A DNA stretch of 64,000 nucleotides from Nocardioides sp. S5 (lineage in GTDB: Bacteria > Actinomycetota > Actinomycetes > Propionibacteriales > Nocardioidaceae). Shown one piece after another: positions 25,770 through 33,781 of this stretch. The notes beneath the pieces were generated by a model, which was not told the origin of the DNA, did not search any database, and was given only the letters and a program-made list of their open reading frames with translations. The stretch is from NCBI RefSeq assembly GCF_017310035.1, contig NZ_CP022296.1, forward strand, positions 2,542,001 to 2,606,000, given 5' to 3'. Position 1 is the first letter of the stretch. Each line of letters opens with the position of its first letter. The translations under genes were made by a program, and so were the position numbers.

Positions 25770-26546
25770 ATGAGAGCTCAGCCCCGAGGCGTCGCTTCCC
25801 GCGAAGAGAGGCTCGACGCGTTGCAGCAGAAGCTGGCCCAGTCCGTCGGCAATCTGGTGACCGGAGATGACTGGAAGCGGGCGATGGAATTCGCGGCTAG
25901 GTTTCGCACCCGTTCGTTCAACAACACGCTGCTGATCTATGTCCAGCACGTGGTCGCCTACCAGGAAGGTCGAGTGCCCGAGCCTGCACCGTCGTACGTC
26001 GCTGGCTTCAAGCAGTGGCTCAGTCTGGGCCGGCACGTCATGAAGGGCCAGTCGGGCTACGCGATCCTCGCACCTGTGACAGCACGGTTCGCGTCGTCGA
26101 CTCCGACCAGCGCGGAGTCGTGGCGACGTCTCGGCCAAGGTGAGACGGCCAAGCCCGGAGAAGCCGTGGGTACGCGCTTGGTTGGTCTCAGGCCTGCCCA
26201 TGTCTGGGACCTGAGTCAGACCGATGGTGACCCGGTTCCAGAACCACCGCGCCCCGTGTTGCTCCAAGGACAAGCCCCGGCAGGATTGTGGGACGGCCTC
26301 GCGGATCAGATCACCTCGCACGGTTTTGACCTCAGGCTGGTGTCACACGCTGAGGCGATCGGTGGCGCCAACGGCCTCACGGACTACACGACCCGCAACG
26401 TGTCGGTGCGGATGGACATGGATGACGCCGCCCAGGTCAAGACGCTGGCCCACGAGCTGGGTCACGTCATGCTCCACGGACCTGACAACGCCGATGCCGC
26501 GATGCACCGCGGTATCGCGGAGGTCGAAGCGGAGTCCGTTGCGCTA
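25770..26546 (+). pseudogene. ardC-like antirestriction/metallopeptidase gene, 5' part
   Basis: First 259 codons of an ArdC-like gene. It has the N-terminal ssDNA-binding domain (ALQQKLAQSVGNLVTGDDWK, FNNTLLIYVQHVVAYQ, GFKQWLSLGRHVMKGQ) and the zincin motif LAHELGHVMLHGP (HExxH) with the downstream glutamate segment AEVEAESVAL. It stops being homologous after ESVAL, where a Tn554-like element begins. The rest of the same gene resumes in the same frame at 33,782. About 80 percent identical by eye to the cargo ardC at 32,655 over the peptidase region. Such proteins protect incoming single-stranded DNA from restriction. Confidence 0.82.
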
Positions 26547-26551
26547 ACTCT

Positions 26552-26562
26552 TATCTGGACAG
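26552..26562 (+). repeat. Left terminal inverted repeat of the Tn554-like element
   Basis: TATCTGGACAG, the inverted complement of 33771-33781. Similarity may continue inward (CGG shared after a one-base offset). Five extra bases (ACTCT, 26547-26551) separate it from the last ardC codon. Confidence 0.75.
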
Positions 26563-26619
26563 CATCGGGCGGGTGGGCTTTCTCTGGCAGTTCACCCACA
26601 GCGCGAAGACGAGGTGTCC

Positions 26620-27780
26620 ATGAGAGTTCAAGCTATCCGCGGTGTCGACGGTCTGGAGGTCCGGCTCGTCGGCGGGGACGGGACCACTGTCGATGTGGTG
26701 ACCGGCTACCTTCGCTACCTGACGGCACGTGGTTGCTCGCCGAACACCGTGCGCAGCTACGCCTACGACCTGCTGCACCTGTGGCGGTTCCTCGACCACT
26801 CAGGAATGGGCTGGGACGAACTGCGTCCACGGTCCTCGATCGACCTGCTGACATTCCTCCGCACGGAGCCGACGAGATCACGGGCACGGCGGCTGTCGCT
26901 GACTGCGGTCGGACCTACGGGAACACCGATCCTGTCAGCGGCGACGATCAACAGGATCTTGACTGGAGTCGGTGGCTTCTACGAGTGGGCGATCGCGACT
27001 GAGCAGTACGACGGCGCAAACCCGATCGAGCGTCGTCCCGACCCGGCGTGGCAGCGCGTCACGGACCGGCACCAGCCTTTTGCTGGTGAGGCCAGTCGGC
27101 AGCGGCCACAACGACGAGCGTTGAAGGTCCGTCAGCCGAAGCGTCTCCCGCGGCCACTGTCTGACGAGCAGGTTGCCGCGTTGTTCGCCAAGGTCGCATG
27201 TCGTCGCGATCGGGCGATGCTGCTACTGATGCTCAATGGCGGCCTGCGTCCGGGCGAGGTACTCAGCCTGCACCTGGACGACGTCGCCTACGGCCGACGT
27301 CGTGTCTTCGTGCGCGTGCGCGACGACCACCCGGCAGGGGTCCGGCAGAAGTCACGGACCGAACGGGTTGTCGACCTGTTCGACACCGACACACTCGCCG
27401 CGCTGAGCGACTACGTGATGTCCGAACGCCCGGCACAGGCATCTTCGCCGTTCGTGTTCCTGGTCGGCGGCAAGGGCTCCAGACGGTGCGAGCCATTGAG
27501 CTACGCGGCGCTTGTCCGCTTGTTTGCCCGTGCTGCGACCCGAGCAGGCATCCGCGAGCCGTGGGTCACCCCGCACGCACTCCGGCATACGCACGCGACC
27601 CGAATGTGGGAGGGCGGGATGCGGGAGTTGACGTTGCAGCGCAGGCTCGGCCACGCCTCGGTGGAGTCCACCCGCATCTACACCCGCGTCGCTGACCACG
27701 AAGTCGCCGCGGACTACCAGCGCGCGCTCGGCCAGCAGGAGCACGTTCGAACGACCCCGCGGGCCGGTGACGCACGATGA
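26620..27780 (+). CDS. Tyrosine recombinase, Tn554 TnpA-like
   Basis: Protein of 386 residues from the ATG at 26620 (GTG at 26614 possible; GAGG precedes). N-terminal core-binding SAM-like domain (VTGYLRYLTARGCSPNTVRS) and a catalytic domain with NGGLRPGEVLSL (Arg), TPHALRHTHATRM (HxxR) and GHASVESTRIYTRV (nucleophile Tyr). Length fits TnpA of Tn554-like transposons. It overlaps the second recombinase gene by ATGA, the usual arrangement for these paired recombinases, which act together in excision and insertion. Confidence 0.85.
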   Translation: MRVQAIRGVDGLEVRLVGGDGTTVDVVTGYLRYLTARGCSPNTVRSYAYDLLHLWRFLDHSGMGWDELRPRSSIDLLTFLRTEPTRSRARRLSLTAVGPTGTPILSAATINRILTGVGGFYEWAIATEQYDGANPIERRPDPAWQRVTDRHQPFAGEASRQRPQRRALKVRQPKRLPRPLSDEQVAALFAKVACRRDRAMLLLMLNGGLRPGEVLSLHLDDVAYGRRRVFVRVRDDHPAGVRQKSRTERVVDLFDTDTLAALSDYVMSERPAQASSPFVFLVGGKGSRRCEPLSYAALVRLFARAATRAGIREPWVTPHALRHTHATRMWEGGMRELTLQRRLGHASVESTRIYTRVADHEVAADYQRALGQQEHVRTTPRAGDAR

Positions 27781-29870
27781 CAACGCCGGCCGCGATACCG
27801 GTGGTGTTGGCGCAAACCCCCGAGCACGCATCGGCTGAGGAGTTCGCGCAACTGATCCGCGCGGTGACGAACGACCCCTCGTATCTGAGCCTCAAACTCA
27901 AGCACCGCAAGGAGTTCGTGGCGCGCTACCCCGATCTGAGCGAGTGGTTCGCCGAGCCGTTGACCCACCGCGTCGGCCGCCTGTTGGATGAAGACCCTCG
28001 CTGCGGCCCGCTCACCGATCCCATCTCCTACAACGCACGCCACTACCTGACCTTCCTGGGAGTCGCCGGCAGGGTGAGGTTCGACTGGGACTGGCTACTC
28101 GCCGTCCCGGCCTTGAACGTGTGGGTCCACGCCGAGGCGTTGAACCTGCCGTTGGTGCAGGCCCGTGACGAGCTGAGTGAGCTCGGCTCCCGGGTGGGTT
28201 TTCGGACCAAGACCGCCAGCCGCGCCGCGCAGTGGGCATTGTCGCGGATGCTGCTGCACAGCGGAGTCCCCGCGCTCGACGCGTTCACCGTCGCGGACTT
28301 CCAGGATCTCCTGCACGCGATCGACGACTTCGGCCGCCGACCCGATCGGCGCCACTTCCACGGCGACGACTCCCAGTGGGCCAGCAAGCGACGCAACTGG
28401 GGATCGCAGGTCTTCCTCCTGCAGCTGCTGCTCTACCACGCCGGTCACATCCCCGAGGTGCCGAAGGAGCCGCTGCCGAAACGGGTGGTCTGGCCACCCA
28501 TGCCGCAGGTCATGACCGTCACGATCGAGCGCTACCTGGATGCCCGCAGCCAGCTCGACCGGCCCTCCACGGTCCAGAACATCTCCGCAGGGCTGCGCAG
28601 GTTCACCACTTGGCTGATGGCCAACCGTGCGCCGGTGGCGTCCTTCGCCGAGGTCTCCCGTGCCGACGCTCTGGAGTTCTGCGTCTGGCTGACCACGCTC
28701 ACCCATCACCGCACCGGCGCCCCGCTGGCTCCCGCGACCCGGCGGCAAGACATCCATGCCGTGCTCGGGTTCTTCCGTGACGGCTACGCCTGGCAATGGC
28801 CTCACATGCCCGGTCGTCCGCTGCTGATGAACGGCGACCTGCCCAAGATCACCCGTGCCGTCCCCAGGTTCATCCCCGACAACGAGCTGACGGTCCTCAT
28901 GGACGCCGTCCGCGCGCTTGAGTGCCCCTTCCAGCGCGCGGCGTTGCTGATCGCCAGATGGAGTGGTGCCCGTCGCAGCGAGATCCGCATGCTCGACCTG
29001 GACTGCCTCGACGCCTACCCCGACGGCACACCCCGGCTGCGGCTGCCCGCCAGCAAGAACTACTCCGAACGCACCGTGCCGATAAACGAGGAAGCAGCCG
29101 ACGCCATCCGGACCCTCCACGGCCTGCGCCGCGAGCAGATCGACAGGCCGCTACCCGGCAACCACAAGGAACGTCCCGCTCGGCGCCTGTTCGTCCGCCA
29201 GGGACGGGTCCTCTCGAACGCCTACCTCTTCGACGACGCCTTGACGAGGGCCTGCCAGGCAGCGGGCCTGGTCAACCCGCAGGGCAAACCGACGATCACT
29301 GCCCACAGGTTCCGCCACACCGTCGGAACTCAACTCGCGGAACGCGGCGCGCGACTCCAGACGATCATGAGCGTCCTGGGCCACAAGAGCGTGCAGATGG
29401 CGCTGGTCTACGCCCACGTCAGCGACCCCGCCGTTCTCGACGACTACAGCTCTGTCCTCGGCGCCGACGCCACCATCGCCGGACCGTCAGCCTCCGCCGT
29501 CCGGAACCGAGAACTTACACCCGAGACGGTCGACTGGATCAAGGGCAACTTCTTCCGCACCGAACTCGAGCTCGGCCACTGTCTGCGCCTGCCAGCCGAA
29601 GGCCCCTGCGAGTGCGACCTGTACTTGACGTGCGCGAAGTTCATCACCACGCCGAAGTACGCCCCGCGCCTGCGCGACCGCTACTCCACGGAGCTCGTAC
29701 TCAGCGACCACGCCCGCAGCCAGGGATGGACACGCGAGGTCGAGCGACATGAGGTCGTCGCCCGACGCATCTGCCAACTCCTGGACGATCTCGGCGAGCC
29801 GTTGACGGTCAACGACCCACCGACCTGCACCGGCGATCACGAAGAGAACGTTCCGTCAATTCAGGGCTGA
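27777..29870 (+). CDS. Tyrosine recombinase, Tn554 TnpB-like
   Basis: Protein of 697 residues, much longer than usual integrases but normal for Tn554 TnpB. Catalytic motifs: RWSGARRSEIRML (Arg), TAHRFRHTVGTQLAERG (HxxR), GHKSVQMALVYAHV (Tyr). After the catalytic domain comes a cysteine-containing tail GPCECDLYLTCAKFITTPKY, characteristic of TnpB proteins. Coupled to TnpA by a four-base overlap. All key residues are present, so the element may still move. Confidence 0.87.
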   Translation: MTTPAAIPVVLAQTPEHASAEEFAQLIRAVTNDPSYLSLKLKHRKEFVARYPDLSEWFAEPLTHRVGRLLDEDPRCGPLTDPISYNARHYLTFLGVAGRVRFDWDWLLAVPALNVWVHAEALNLPLVQARDELSELGSRVGFRTKTASRAAQWALSRMLLHSGVPALDAFTVADFQDLLHAIDDFGRRPDRRHFHGDDSQWASKRRNWGSQVFLLQLLLYHAGHIPEVPKEPLPKRVVWPPMPQVMTVTIERYLDARSQLDRPSTVQNISAGLRRFTTWLMANRAPVASFAEVSRADALEFCVWLTTLTHHRTGAPLAPATRRQDIHAVLGFFRDGYAWQWPHMPGRPLLMNGDLPKITRAVPRFIPDNELTVLMDAVRALECPFQRAALLIARWSGARRSEIRMLDLDCLDAYPDGTPRLRLPASKNYSERTVPINEEAADAIRTLHGLRREQIDRPLPGNHKERPARRLFVRQGRVLSNAYLFDDALTRACQAAGLVNPQGKPTITAHRFRHTVGTQLAERGARLQTIMSVLGHKSVQMALVYAHVSDPAVLDDYSSVLGADATIAGPSASAVRNRELTPETVDWIKGNFFRTELELGHCLRLPAEGPCECDLYLTCAKFITTPKYAPRLRDRYSTELVLSDHARSQGWTREVERHEVVARRICQLLDDLGEPLTVNDPPTCTGDHEENVPSIQG

Positions 29871-30001
29871 GCATCAGTGCCCGGACACGAGGATCGCGAC
29901 CACGAGCGCGGTGCACTCCAATCCCGGCAACGGCCCAACGGCAGCGCAAAGCCGATCCAGAAAAGCCCCGGTCCGGCCTACCTACAGGACGTCACTCCAC
30001 T

Positions 30002-30193
30002 TCAGTTGTTGCCGCCGGTGTAGCTGCCGTCGGCAAAGCCAAGCAGCAACCCCAGGGCTGCGATTGCGATCCCGGAGTACAACAGAATGTGGCCGGCCTT
30101 CTTGATGTCGACGTGCGGCGTCTCGGCGGTGACTGCGAATTTCAGCACCGCACCGACGATGGCCAGGAAGATGCCGAGGCCGAGGAGTCCCAT
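30002..30193 (-). CDS. Small membrane protein, DUF6458-like
   Basis: Protein of 63 residues with two hydrophobic helices (GLLGLGIFLAIVGAVLKFAV and HILLYSGIAIAALGLLLGFA) around a charged loop (TPHVDIKKAG). This is the pattern of small DUF6458-type proteins of actinobacteria. It follows the sigma factor/partner pair on the minus strand with a gap of nine bases, so it is probably in the same operon. Confidence 0.65.
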   Translation of the reverse strand: MGLLGLGIFLAIVGAVLKFAVTAETPHVDIKKAGHILLYSGIAIAALGLLLGFADGSYTGGNN

Positions 30194-30202
30194 GATGTCC
30201 CT

Positions 30203-30955
30203 TCAGTTCTGGCCGGAGCCGTTGGTGCCTGGCTGATCACCGTTCGTGCCGGAGCCGCCGGAGCCGTTGCCCGCCTCGCCCGTGTCGCCGGACCCACCGG
30301 TGGTGCCGCCCGTGGTTTCCTCGCCGCTGCCCTGCTGATCCGCGTCATCTGATACGCCCTGGTCGCCAGAGCCGTCGGTCTGCTGGTCGCCCGGCTGGTC
30401 TCCGCCCGACTGGTCACCCCGGCCGTCCTGGCCGTCCTGGCCATCGCCCTGGCCGTCGCCCTGGTCACCCTGTTCAGTTCCGCCCCGCTCGGTTCCGTCC
30501 CGCTCGGTTCCGTCCCGCTCGGTTCCGTCCCGCTCGGTTCCGTCCTGGCCGGGCTGGTCATCGTCGTCGTCGATCGTGGTGTCGGGCTGGTGCTCGACTG
30601 GCCCCTGCTCGTCGGGGTTGGGGATGTTGAAGGGGGTCAGCCCGTTGACCACTTTCGACACGATGCGCTGCGCTGGAGGTGGCAACTCGTTGGCAGCGGC
30701 GGCCCCCAGTCCCCCGGCCAGGATTCCCGTTGTCACCAGGCCGATGATCGCGGTCCGGGCGGTCCTGCTCCGCTGGTCGCGGGCGACCGCCAATGGGATT
30801 GCTCCCGCGAGGACGGCTGCGAGTTCGGTGTCGACGGGCGGCGCAGGTCGGTCGGCAACCGCCCGCAGTTCGGTGAAGAGGACGCTCAGGACCGGGTCGT
30901 TCAGCGCCTCGTCGTGGGGGCCCGCCGGGCTCTTGATCTCGTCCATCGTGTTCAC
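30203..30955 (-). CDS. Putative membrane anti-sigma factor with acidic repeat tail
   Basis: Protein of 250 residues. About 65 cytoplasmic residues (DPVLSVLFTELRAVADRPAP) precede one transmembrane helix (TAIIGLVTTGILAGGLGAAA), then an extracytoplasmic tail rich in Asp, Gly, Gln and Thr with four DGTER repeats. The start overlaps the ECF sigma gene stop by ATGA. This genetic coupling and topology suggest an anti-sigma factor, although no zinc-binding HxxxCxxC motif is present. The tail resembles surface-exposed low-complexity regions. Confidence 0.6.
   Translation of the reverse strand: MNTMDEIKSPAGPHDEALNDPVLSVLFTELRAVADRPAPPVDTELAAVLAGAIPLAVARDQRSRTARTAIIGLVTTGILAGGLGAAAANELPPPAQRIVSKVVNGLTPFNIPNPDEQGPVEHQPDTTIDDDDDQPGQDGTERDGTERDGTERDGTERGGTEQGDQGDGQGDGQDGQDGRGDQSGGDQPGDQQTDGSGDQGVSDDADQQGSGEETTGGTTGGSGDTGEAGNGSGGSGTNGDQPGTNGSGQN
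30486..30545 (-). repeat. 15-bp tandem repeat, four perfect copies
   Basis: CGCTCGGTTCCGTCC is repeated at 30486, 30501, 30516 and 30531, coding on the minus strand for DGTER units in the anti-sigma-like protein. Copy number changes would add or remove five residues without changing frame. Confidence 0.9.
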
Positions 30956-31524
30956 TCCGTCGTCTCGTGGCCACCGGCGAGGTGGCCCGTCTCGGTACTC
31001 AGCAGCATCCGCAGCGATGCCAGCGCCTTGCCCTGCAACTTCTTCACCGCGACCTCGCTGCGCCCGATCACCGCCGCGGTCTCGCGGATCGTCAGCTCGC
31101 CCAGCACCCGCAGCACGACCACGGAGCGCTGGTCGTCCGGCAGGAGCTCGAGGACATCGAGCACCCCGCCGGATCTGATCCGCTCCAGCGCCTGGTCTTC
31201 TGCCGAGGCGTGGCTTCGCGGGTCGTCCTCGGCGTCGTACTCCTGATGCACCGGGCGCCGGCCGCGGCTGCGGAACTCATCGACCAGCCGCCCGTGGGCA
31301 ACTGAGAACGTGAACGCCCGCAGACCCTGCCAGCCACCGGTGATCTCGCCGATCCGCGGGAGGACTCGCACGAACACGTCGTTCGTGAGTCCCTCGGGAT
31401 CCTGCGCCCCCCGCAGCGTGAGGTAGCCGATGACCCGCGGCGACAGCGCTTCGTAGATCGTGCGCAACGCGCTGGTGTCGCCTGCGGCGGCGGCTGACAC
31501 CGCCACCTCGAGCTCATCGGTCAT
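30952..31524 (-). CDS. ECF-type RNA polymerase sigma factor
   Basis: Protein of 190 residues. Region 2 is seen in LRTIYEALSPRVIGYLTLRG, the NDVFVRVLPRIGEITGGWQG segment and the following FTFSVAHGRLVDEFRSRGRR. Region 4 is in VLELLPDDQRSVVVLRVLGE, then LTIRETAAVIGRSEVAVKKL. The frame is open upstream because of the neighbouring repeat DNA; the start at 31524 gives the normal ECF length. It directs RNA polymerase to its own promoters, probably including this operon and the repeat protein upstream. It is carried as cargo of the Tn554-like element, which is unusual. Confidence 0.83.
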   Translation of the reverse strand: MTDELEVAVSAAAAGDTSALRTIYEALSPRVIGYLTLRGAQDPEGLTNDVFVRVLPRIGEITGGWQGLRAFTFSVAHGRLVDEFRSRGRRPVHQEYDAEDDPRSHASAEDQALERIRSGGVLDVLELLPDDQRSVVVLRVLGELTIRETAAVIGRSEVAVKKLQGKALASLRMLLSTETGHLAGGHETTE

Positions 31525-31594
31525 CGACTGGGTCCTCCCGGGCAGCATGGTAGGGCGAACAGGTCGTCTGCCCGCCCCACCGAGGATGGCGATC

Positions 31595-32266
31595 TCAGCC
31601 GTTGGAGCCATCCCCGTTGGCGCCGTCGCCGGCGTTGCCCTGGGCGTCGTCAGCGGGACCGGAGTCGCCGTTGCCGGCGTCGCCCTCGTTGCTGTCGCCA
31701 GCGTTGTCCTGGTCGTCGCCCTGGGCGCCGTCATCGGTGTTCGTGTTGTCGCCGTTGTCGTCGCCGTCCGCGACCTCACCGTCGTCGACGTTCTCGTTCT
31801 CGCCGTTGTTGTCACCCTCGACGACGTCACCTTCGTCGGTGTCGCCGTCCTGACCGTCGCCGACCTCACCGTCATCGGTGTTCGTGTTGTCGCCGTTGTT
31901 GTCACCCTCAACGACGTCACCTTCGTCGGTGTCGCCGTCCTGACCGTCGCCGACCTCACCGTCATCGGTGTTCGTGTTGTCGCCGTTGTTGTCACCCTCA
32001 ACGACGTCACCTTCGTCGGTGTTGCCGTCCTGACCGTCGCCGACCGCGGCGTCGTCGGTGTTCGTGTTGTCCCCGTTGTTGTCGTCGACGGCTGCGTCGT
32101 CGGTGTTGGCCGGGTCAGCCGGCTCGCTGGGCGGGTCGACGGTCTCGACCTGAGCGGGAGCCGGCGGGTTGGACTCGTCAGCTGCCGCGGCCACGAGGCC
32201 GATGCCGCCGATCGCGACGACGGCGAGGCCGGCAGCGGCGACGGTACGGATGCTGGTGGTCTTCAT
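31595..32266 (-). CDS. Secreted Asp/Asn-rich repeat protein
   Basis: Protein of 223 residues beginning MKTTSIRTVAAAGLAVVAIG, a signal peptide, with GGGAGATC as ribosome site. The mature protein is almost entirely D, N, G, T and E, with ~30-residue repeats of the type DGQDGDTDEGDVVEGDNNG. The composition suggests a highly acidic, flexible, possibly calcium-binding surface or wall-associated protein. The region between it and the sigma gene is short (70 bases), so the sigma factor may be read from the same transcript. Function unknown. Confidence 0.65.
   Translation of the reverse strand: MKTTSIRTVAAAGLAVVAIGGIGLVAAAADESNPPAPAQVETVDPPSEPADPANTDDAAVDDNNGDNTNTDDAAVGDGQDGNTDEGDVVEGDNNGDNTNTDDGEVGDGQDGDTDEGDVVEGDNNGDNTNTDDGEVGDGQDGDTDEGDVVEGDNNGENENVDDGEVADGDDNGDNTNTDDGAQGDDQDNAGDSNEGDAGNGDSGPADDAQGNAGDGANGDGSNG
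31739..32090 (-). repeat. 90-bp tandem repeat array inside the acidic protein gene
   Basis: The same sequence recurs with an exact 90-base period: for example TTCGTGTTGTCGCCGTTGTT starts at 31881 and 31971, and a near copy at 32061, with a more diverged unit near 31749. The period is a multiple of three, so units can be gained or lost in frame. Confidence 0.88.
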
Positions 32267-32654
32267 GTGATCTCCCAGGGCTTGTTGGACGGTGAGTCGT
32301 GTCAAACGGGGAACCGAAAGCGGGACGAACCGCAGCACCCCGTTGTCCAGATTGCGAGACCCCGGGCAAAGCGAGCCCTGGACGGCCTGAGCACCTCAAA
32401 CCCACACCGGGCGGACCCGAACTCGTCGAACCCAGCGCACTGGCCGTGGCTGCCAGTCGCCAGACGATCGAAGGCCTCGAACAGCAGGCGATCGAAACCC
32501 TGGGCGAGGGCGGACACCGCGAACTCCGATGTCTGACGAAGCTGCCCGACGCTACCAGTAGCCGAGGCGGCCTCAGCCTCCGACGGGTCCAGGATCTCGC
32601 CGCTCCCCCCGGCACCGGCGGTGCACCTTCCTCCCACAACCCGTGGGAGGACCG
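32267..32654. other. Intergenic region before cargo ardC
   Basis: About 390 bases between the divergent repeat protein and the cargo ardC. A plus-strand frame starting at 32,299 has a CxxC (APRCPDCETPG) and a helical part, but it runs into the ardC gene in another frame and has no clear ribosome site. I do not call it a gene. The last 25 bases form an RBS hairpin. Both divergent promoters should lie here. Confidence 0.4.
32630..32650 (+). promoter_or_regulatory. Hairpin occluding the ribosome site of cargo ardC
   Basis: CCTCCCAC at 32630-32637 pairs perfectly with GTGGGAGG at 32643-32650 around a five-base loop. The 3' arm is the Shine-Dalgarno sequence itself, four bases before the ATG at 32655. 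Translation should be low unless the stem is opened or not formed (for example on single-stranded or freshly transcribed templates). Confidence 0.65.
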
Positions 32655-33734
32655 ATGCGTACCAACAGCCGCACCCTGGACGAGAAGATCGCCGACCGCG
32701 ACGCGAAGCTCGACGCTCTGCACGCCAAACTCACCGAAGCCGTCGAGCAACTCGTTACCGGCGAGGACTGGCGACACGCGATGGAGTTCGCCGCCCGCTT
32801 CCGCGCCCGCTCGTTCAACAACTCGCTCCTCATCTGGGTCCAGCACGCCGTCGCCTACGCCGAGGGCCGCGTCCCCGACCCCAACCCGACCTATGTCGCG
32901 GGCTTCAAGCAATGGCAGTCCCTCGGTCGCCACGTGATGAAGGGTCAAGCCGGCTACCAGATCTTCGCGCCCGTCACCGCACGCATGGCATCTCACGAGC
33001 CCAACAACCCCGACAGCTGGCATCGCCTCGGTCGCGGTCAGAGGCCGGCGCCCGGTGAGGTCGTGCGCGCGCGGATGATCAGCGTCCGGCCCACCTACGT
33101 ATGGGCGCTATCGCAGACCGACGGCGAACCGCTGCCCGAGACACCCGCACCCAAACTCCTCGAAGGCCAAGCCCCCGCCGGCCTCTGGGACGCACTAGCC
33201 GACCAGATCACCACGCACGGGTTCGAGCTGCGGCTCGTGTCCACCTCCGACGCCATCGGCGGAGCCAACGGGCTCACCGACTACCTCACCCACGAGGTCG
33301 CAGTGCGGATGGACATGGACGACGCGGCACAGGTCAAAACGCTCGCCCACGAACTGGGCCACGTCATCCTCCACGGCCCCGACAACACCGACGCAGCGAT
33401 GCACCGCGGAGTCGCGGAGATCGAGGCGGAATCGGTCGCGCTGATGCTCCTCGCCGCGCACAACATGGACAGCTCTCAATACACCGTCCCCTACGTATCG
33501 ACCTGGGCCTCCCGCATCGAGGGCATCGACCCCGTCACCGCCGTCCATCAGCTCGCCGCCCGCGTCCGGACCACTGCCCTAGGCATCCTCGACAAGCTCG
33601 ACACCCAAACCCTGCCCAACGGGAACCCGCCCGGGCTGGACCGCGCGATCGCACGGAGCCTCGAATCTGCCGCCCAGCCCATCCCCAACGCCGCCCACGC
33701 ATCTCGCTCGACCGTCGGAGGACCATCACTATGA
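32655..33734 (+). CDS. ArdC-like antirestriction protein/zinc metallopeptidase (cargo copy)
   Basis: Complete protein of 359 residues. N-terminal ssDNA-binding domain (about 15-130: FNNSLLIWVQHAVAYAEGRV, GFKQWQSLGRHVMKGQAGYQ) and C-terminal zincin domain with LAHELGHVILHGP (HELGH) and the third-ligand region EIEAESVALM. ArdC proteins bind single-stranded DNA and protect it from host restriction during conjugation. This copy lies inside the Tn554-like element, about 35 bases from its right end, and is a diverged paralogue of the split host ardC. The ATG at 32655 is chosen for its GGGAGG site; a GTG at 32643 is less likely. Confidence 0.85.
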   Translation: MRTNSRTLDEKIADRDAKLDALHAKLTEAVEQLVTGEDWRHAMEFAARFRARSFNNSLLIWVQHAVAYAEGRVPDPNPTYVAGFKQWQSLGRHVMKGQAGYQIFAPVTARMASHEPNNPDSWHRLGRGQRPAPGEVVRARMISVRPTYVWALSQTDGEPLPETPAPKLLEGQAPAGLWDALADQITTHGFELRLVSTSDAIGGANGLTDYLTHEVAVRMDMDDAAQVKTLAHELGHVILHGPDNTDAAMHRGVAEIEAESVALMLLAAHNMDSSQYTVPYVSTWASRIEGIDPVTAVHQLAARVRTTALGILDKLDTQTLPNGNPPGLDRAIARSLESAAQPIPNAAHASRSTVGGPSL

Positions 33735-33770
33735 ACCCACACGGACCTGTCCCGCCCCTTGACAACCGAC

Positions 33771-33781
33771 CTGTCCAGATA
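33771..33781 (-). repeat. Right terminal inverted repeat of the Tn554-like element
   Basis: CTGTCCAGATA, the exact inverted complement of 26552-26562. The next base, 33782, is the first base of an in-frame codon of the host ardC remainder. Confidence 0.75.

Larger units (their letters stand above)
26552..33781 (+). mobile_element. Tn554-like element (7.2 kb) inserted in ardC
   Basis: The ends are perfect 11-bp inverted repeats, TATCTGGACAG at 26552-26562 and its complement at 33771-33781. The interior encodes two tyrosine recombinases of Tn554 TnpA/TnpB type. The cargo is an ECF sigma factor with a membrane partner, a DUF6458-like protein, an acidic repeat protein and a full-length ardC homologue. 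Deleting 26547-33781 joins the host ardC in frame. No target duplication is seen, as expected for Tn554-type transposition. No TnpC-like gene was recognised. Confidence 0.75.

Noticed and set aside
26560..27002. Read-through of the ardC frame into the Tn554-like element
   Set aside because: After ESVAL the translated sequence loses all similarity to ArdC and overlaps the TnpA gene in another frame.
29877..30023. 48-codon frame after TnpB as a possible TnpC
   Set aside because: Much shorter than TnpC of Tn554 and without any similarity I can see.
30952..32010. 352-codon version of the ECF sigma gene
   Set aside because: The extra N-terminus is a Thr/Arg repeat antisense to nothing useful and comes from the neighbouring repeat DNA; the start at 31,524 gives the family length.
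31460..32536. Long valine-rich plus-strand frame across the 90-bp repeats
   Set aside because: Antisense of the acidic repeat protein and sigma gene; the repeats keep several frames open. No ribosome site.
32299..32654. Plus-strand frame with a CxxC motif before cargo ardC
   Set aside because: No ribosome site, composition drifts, and it continues out of frame through ardC. Left as part of the intergenic description.
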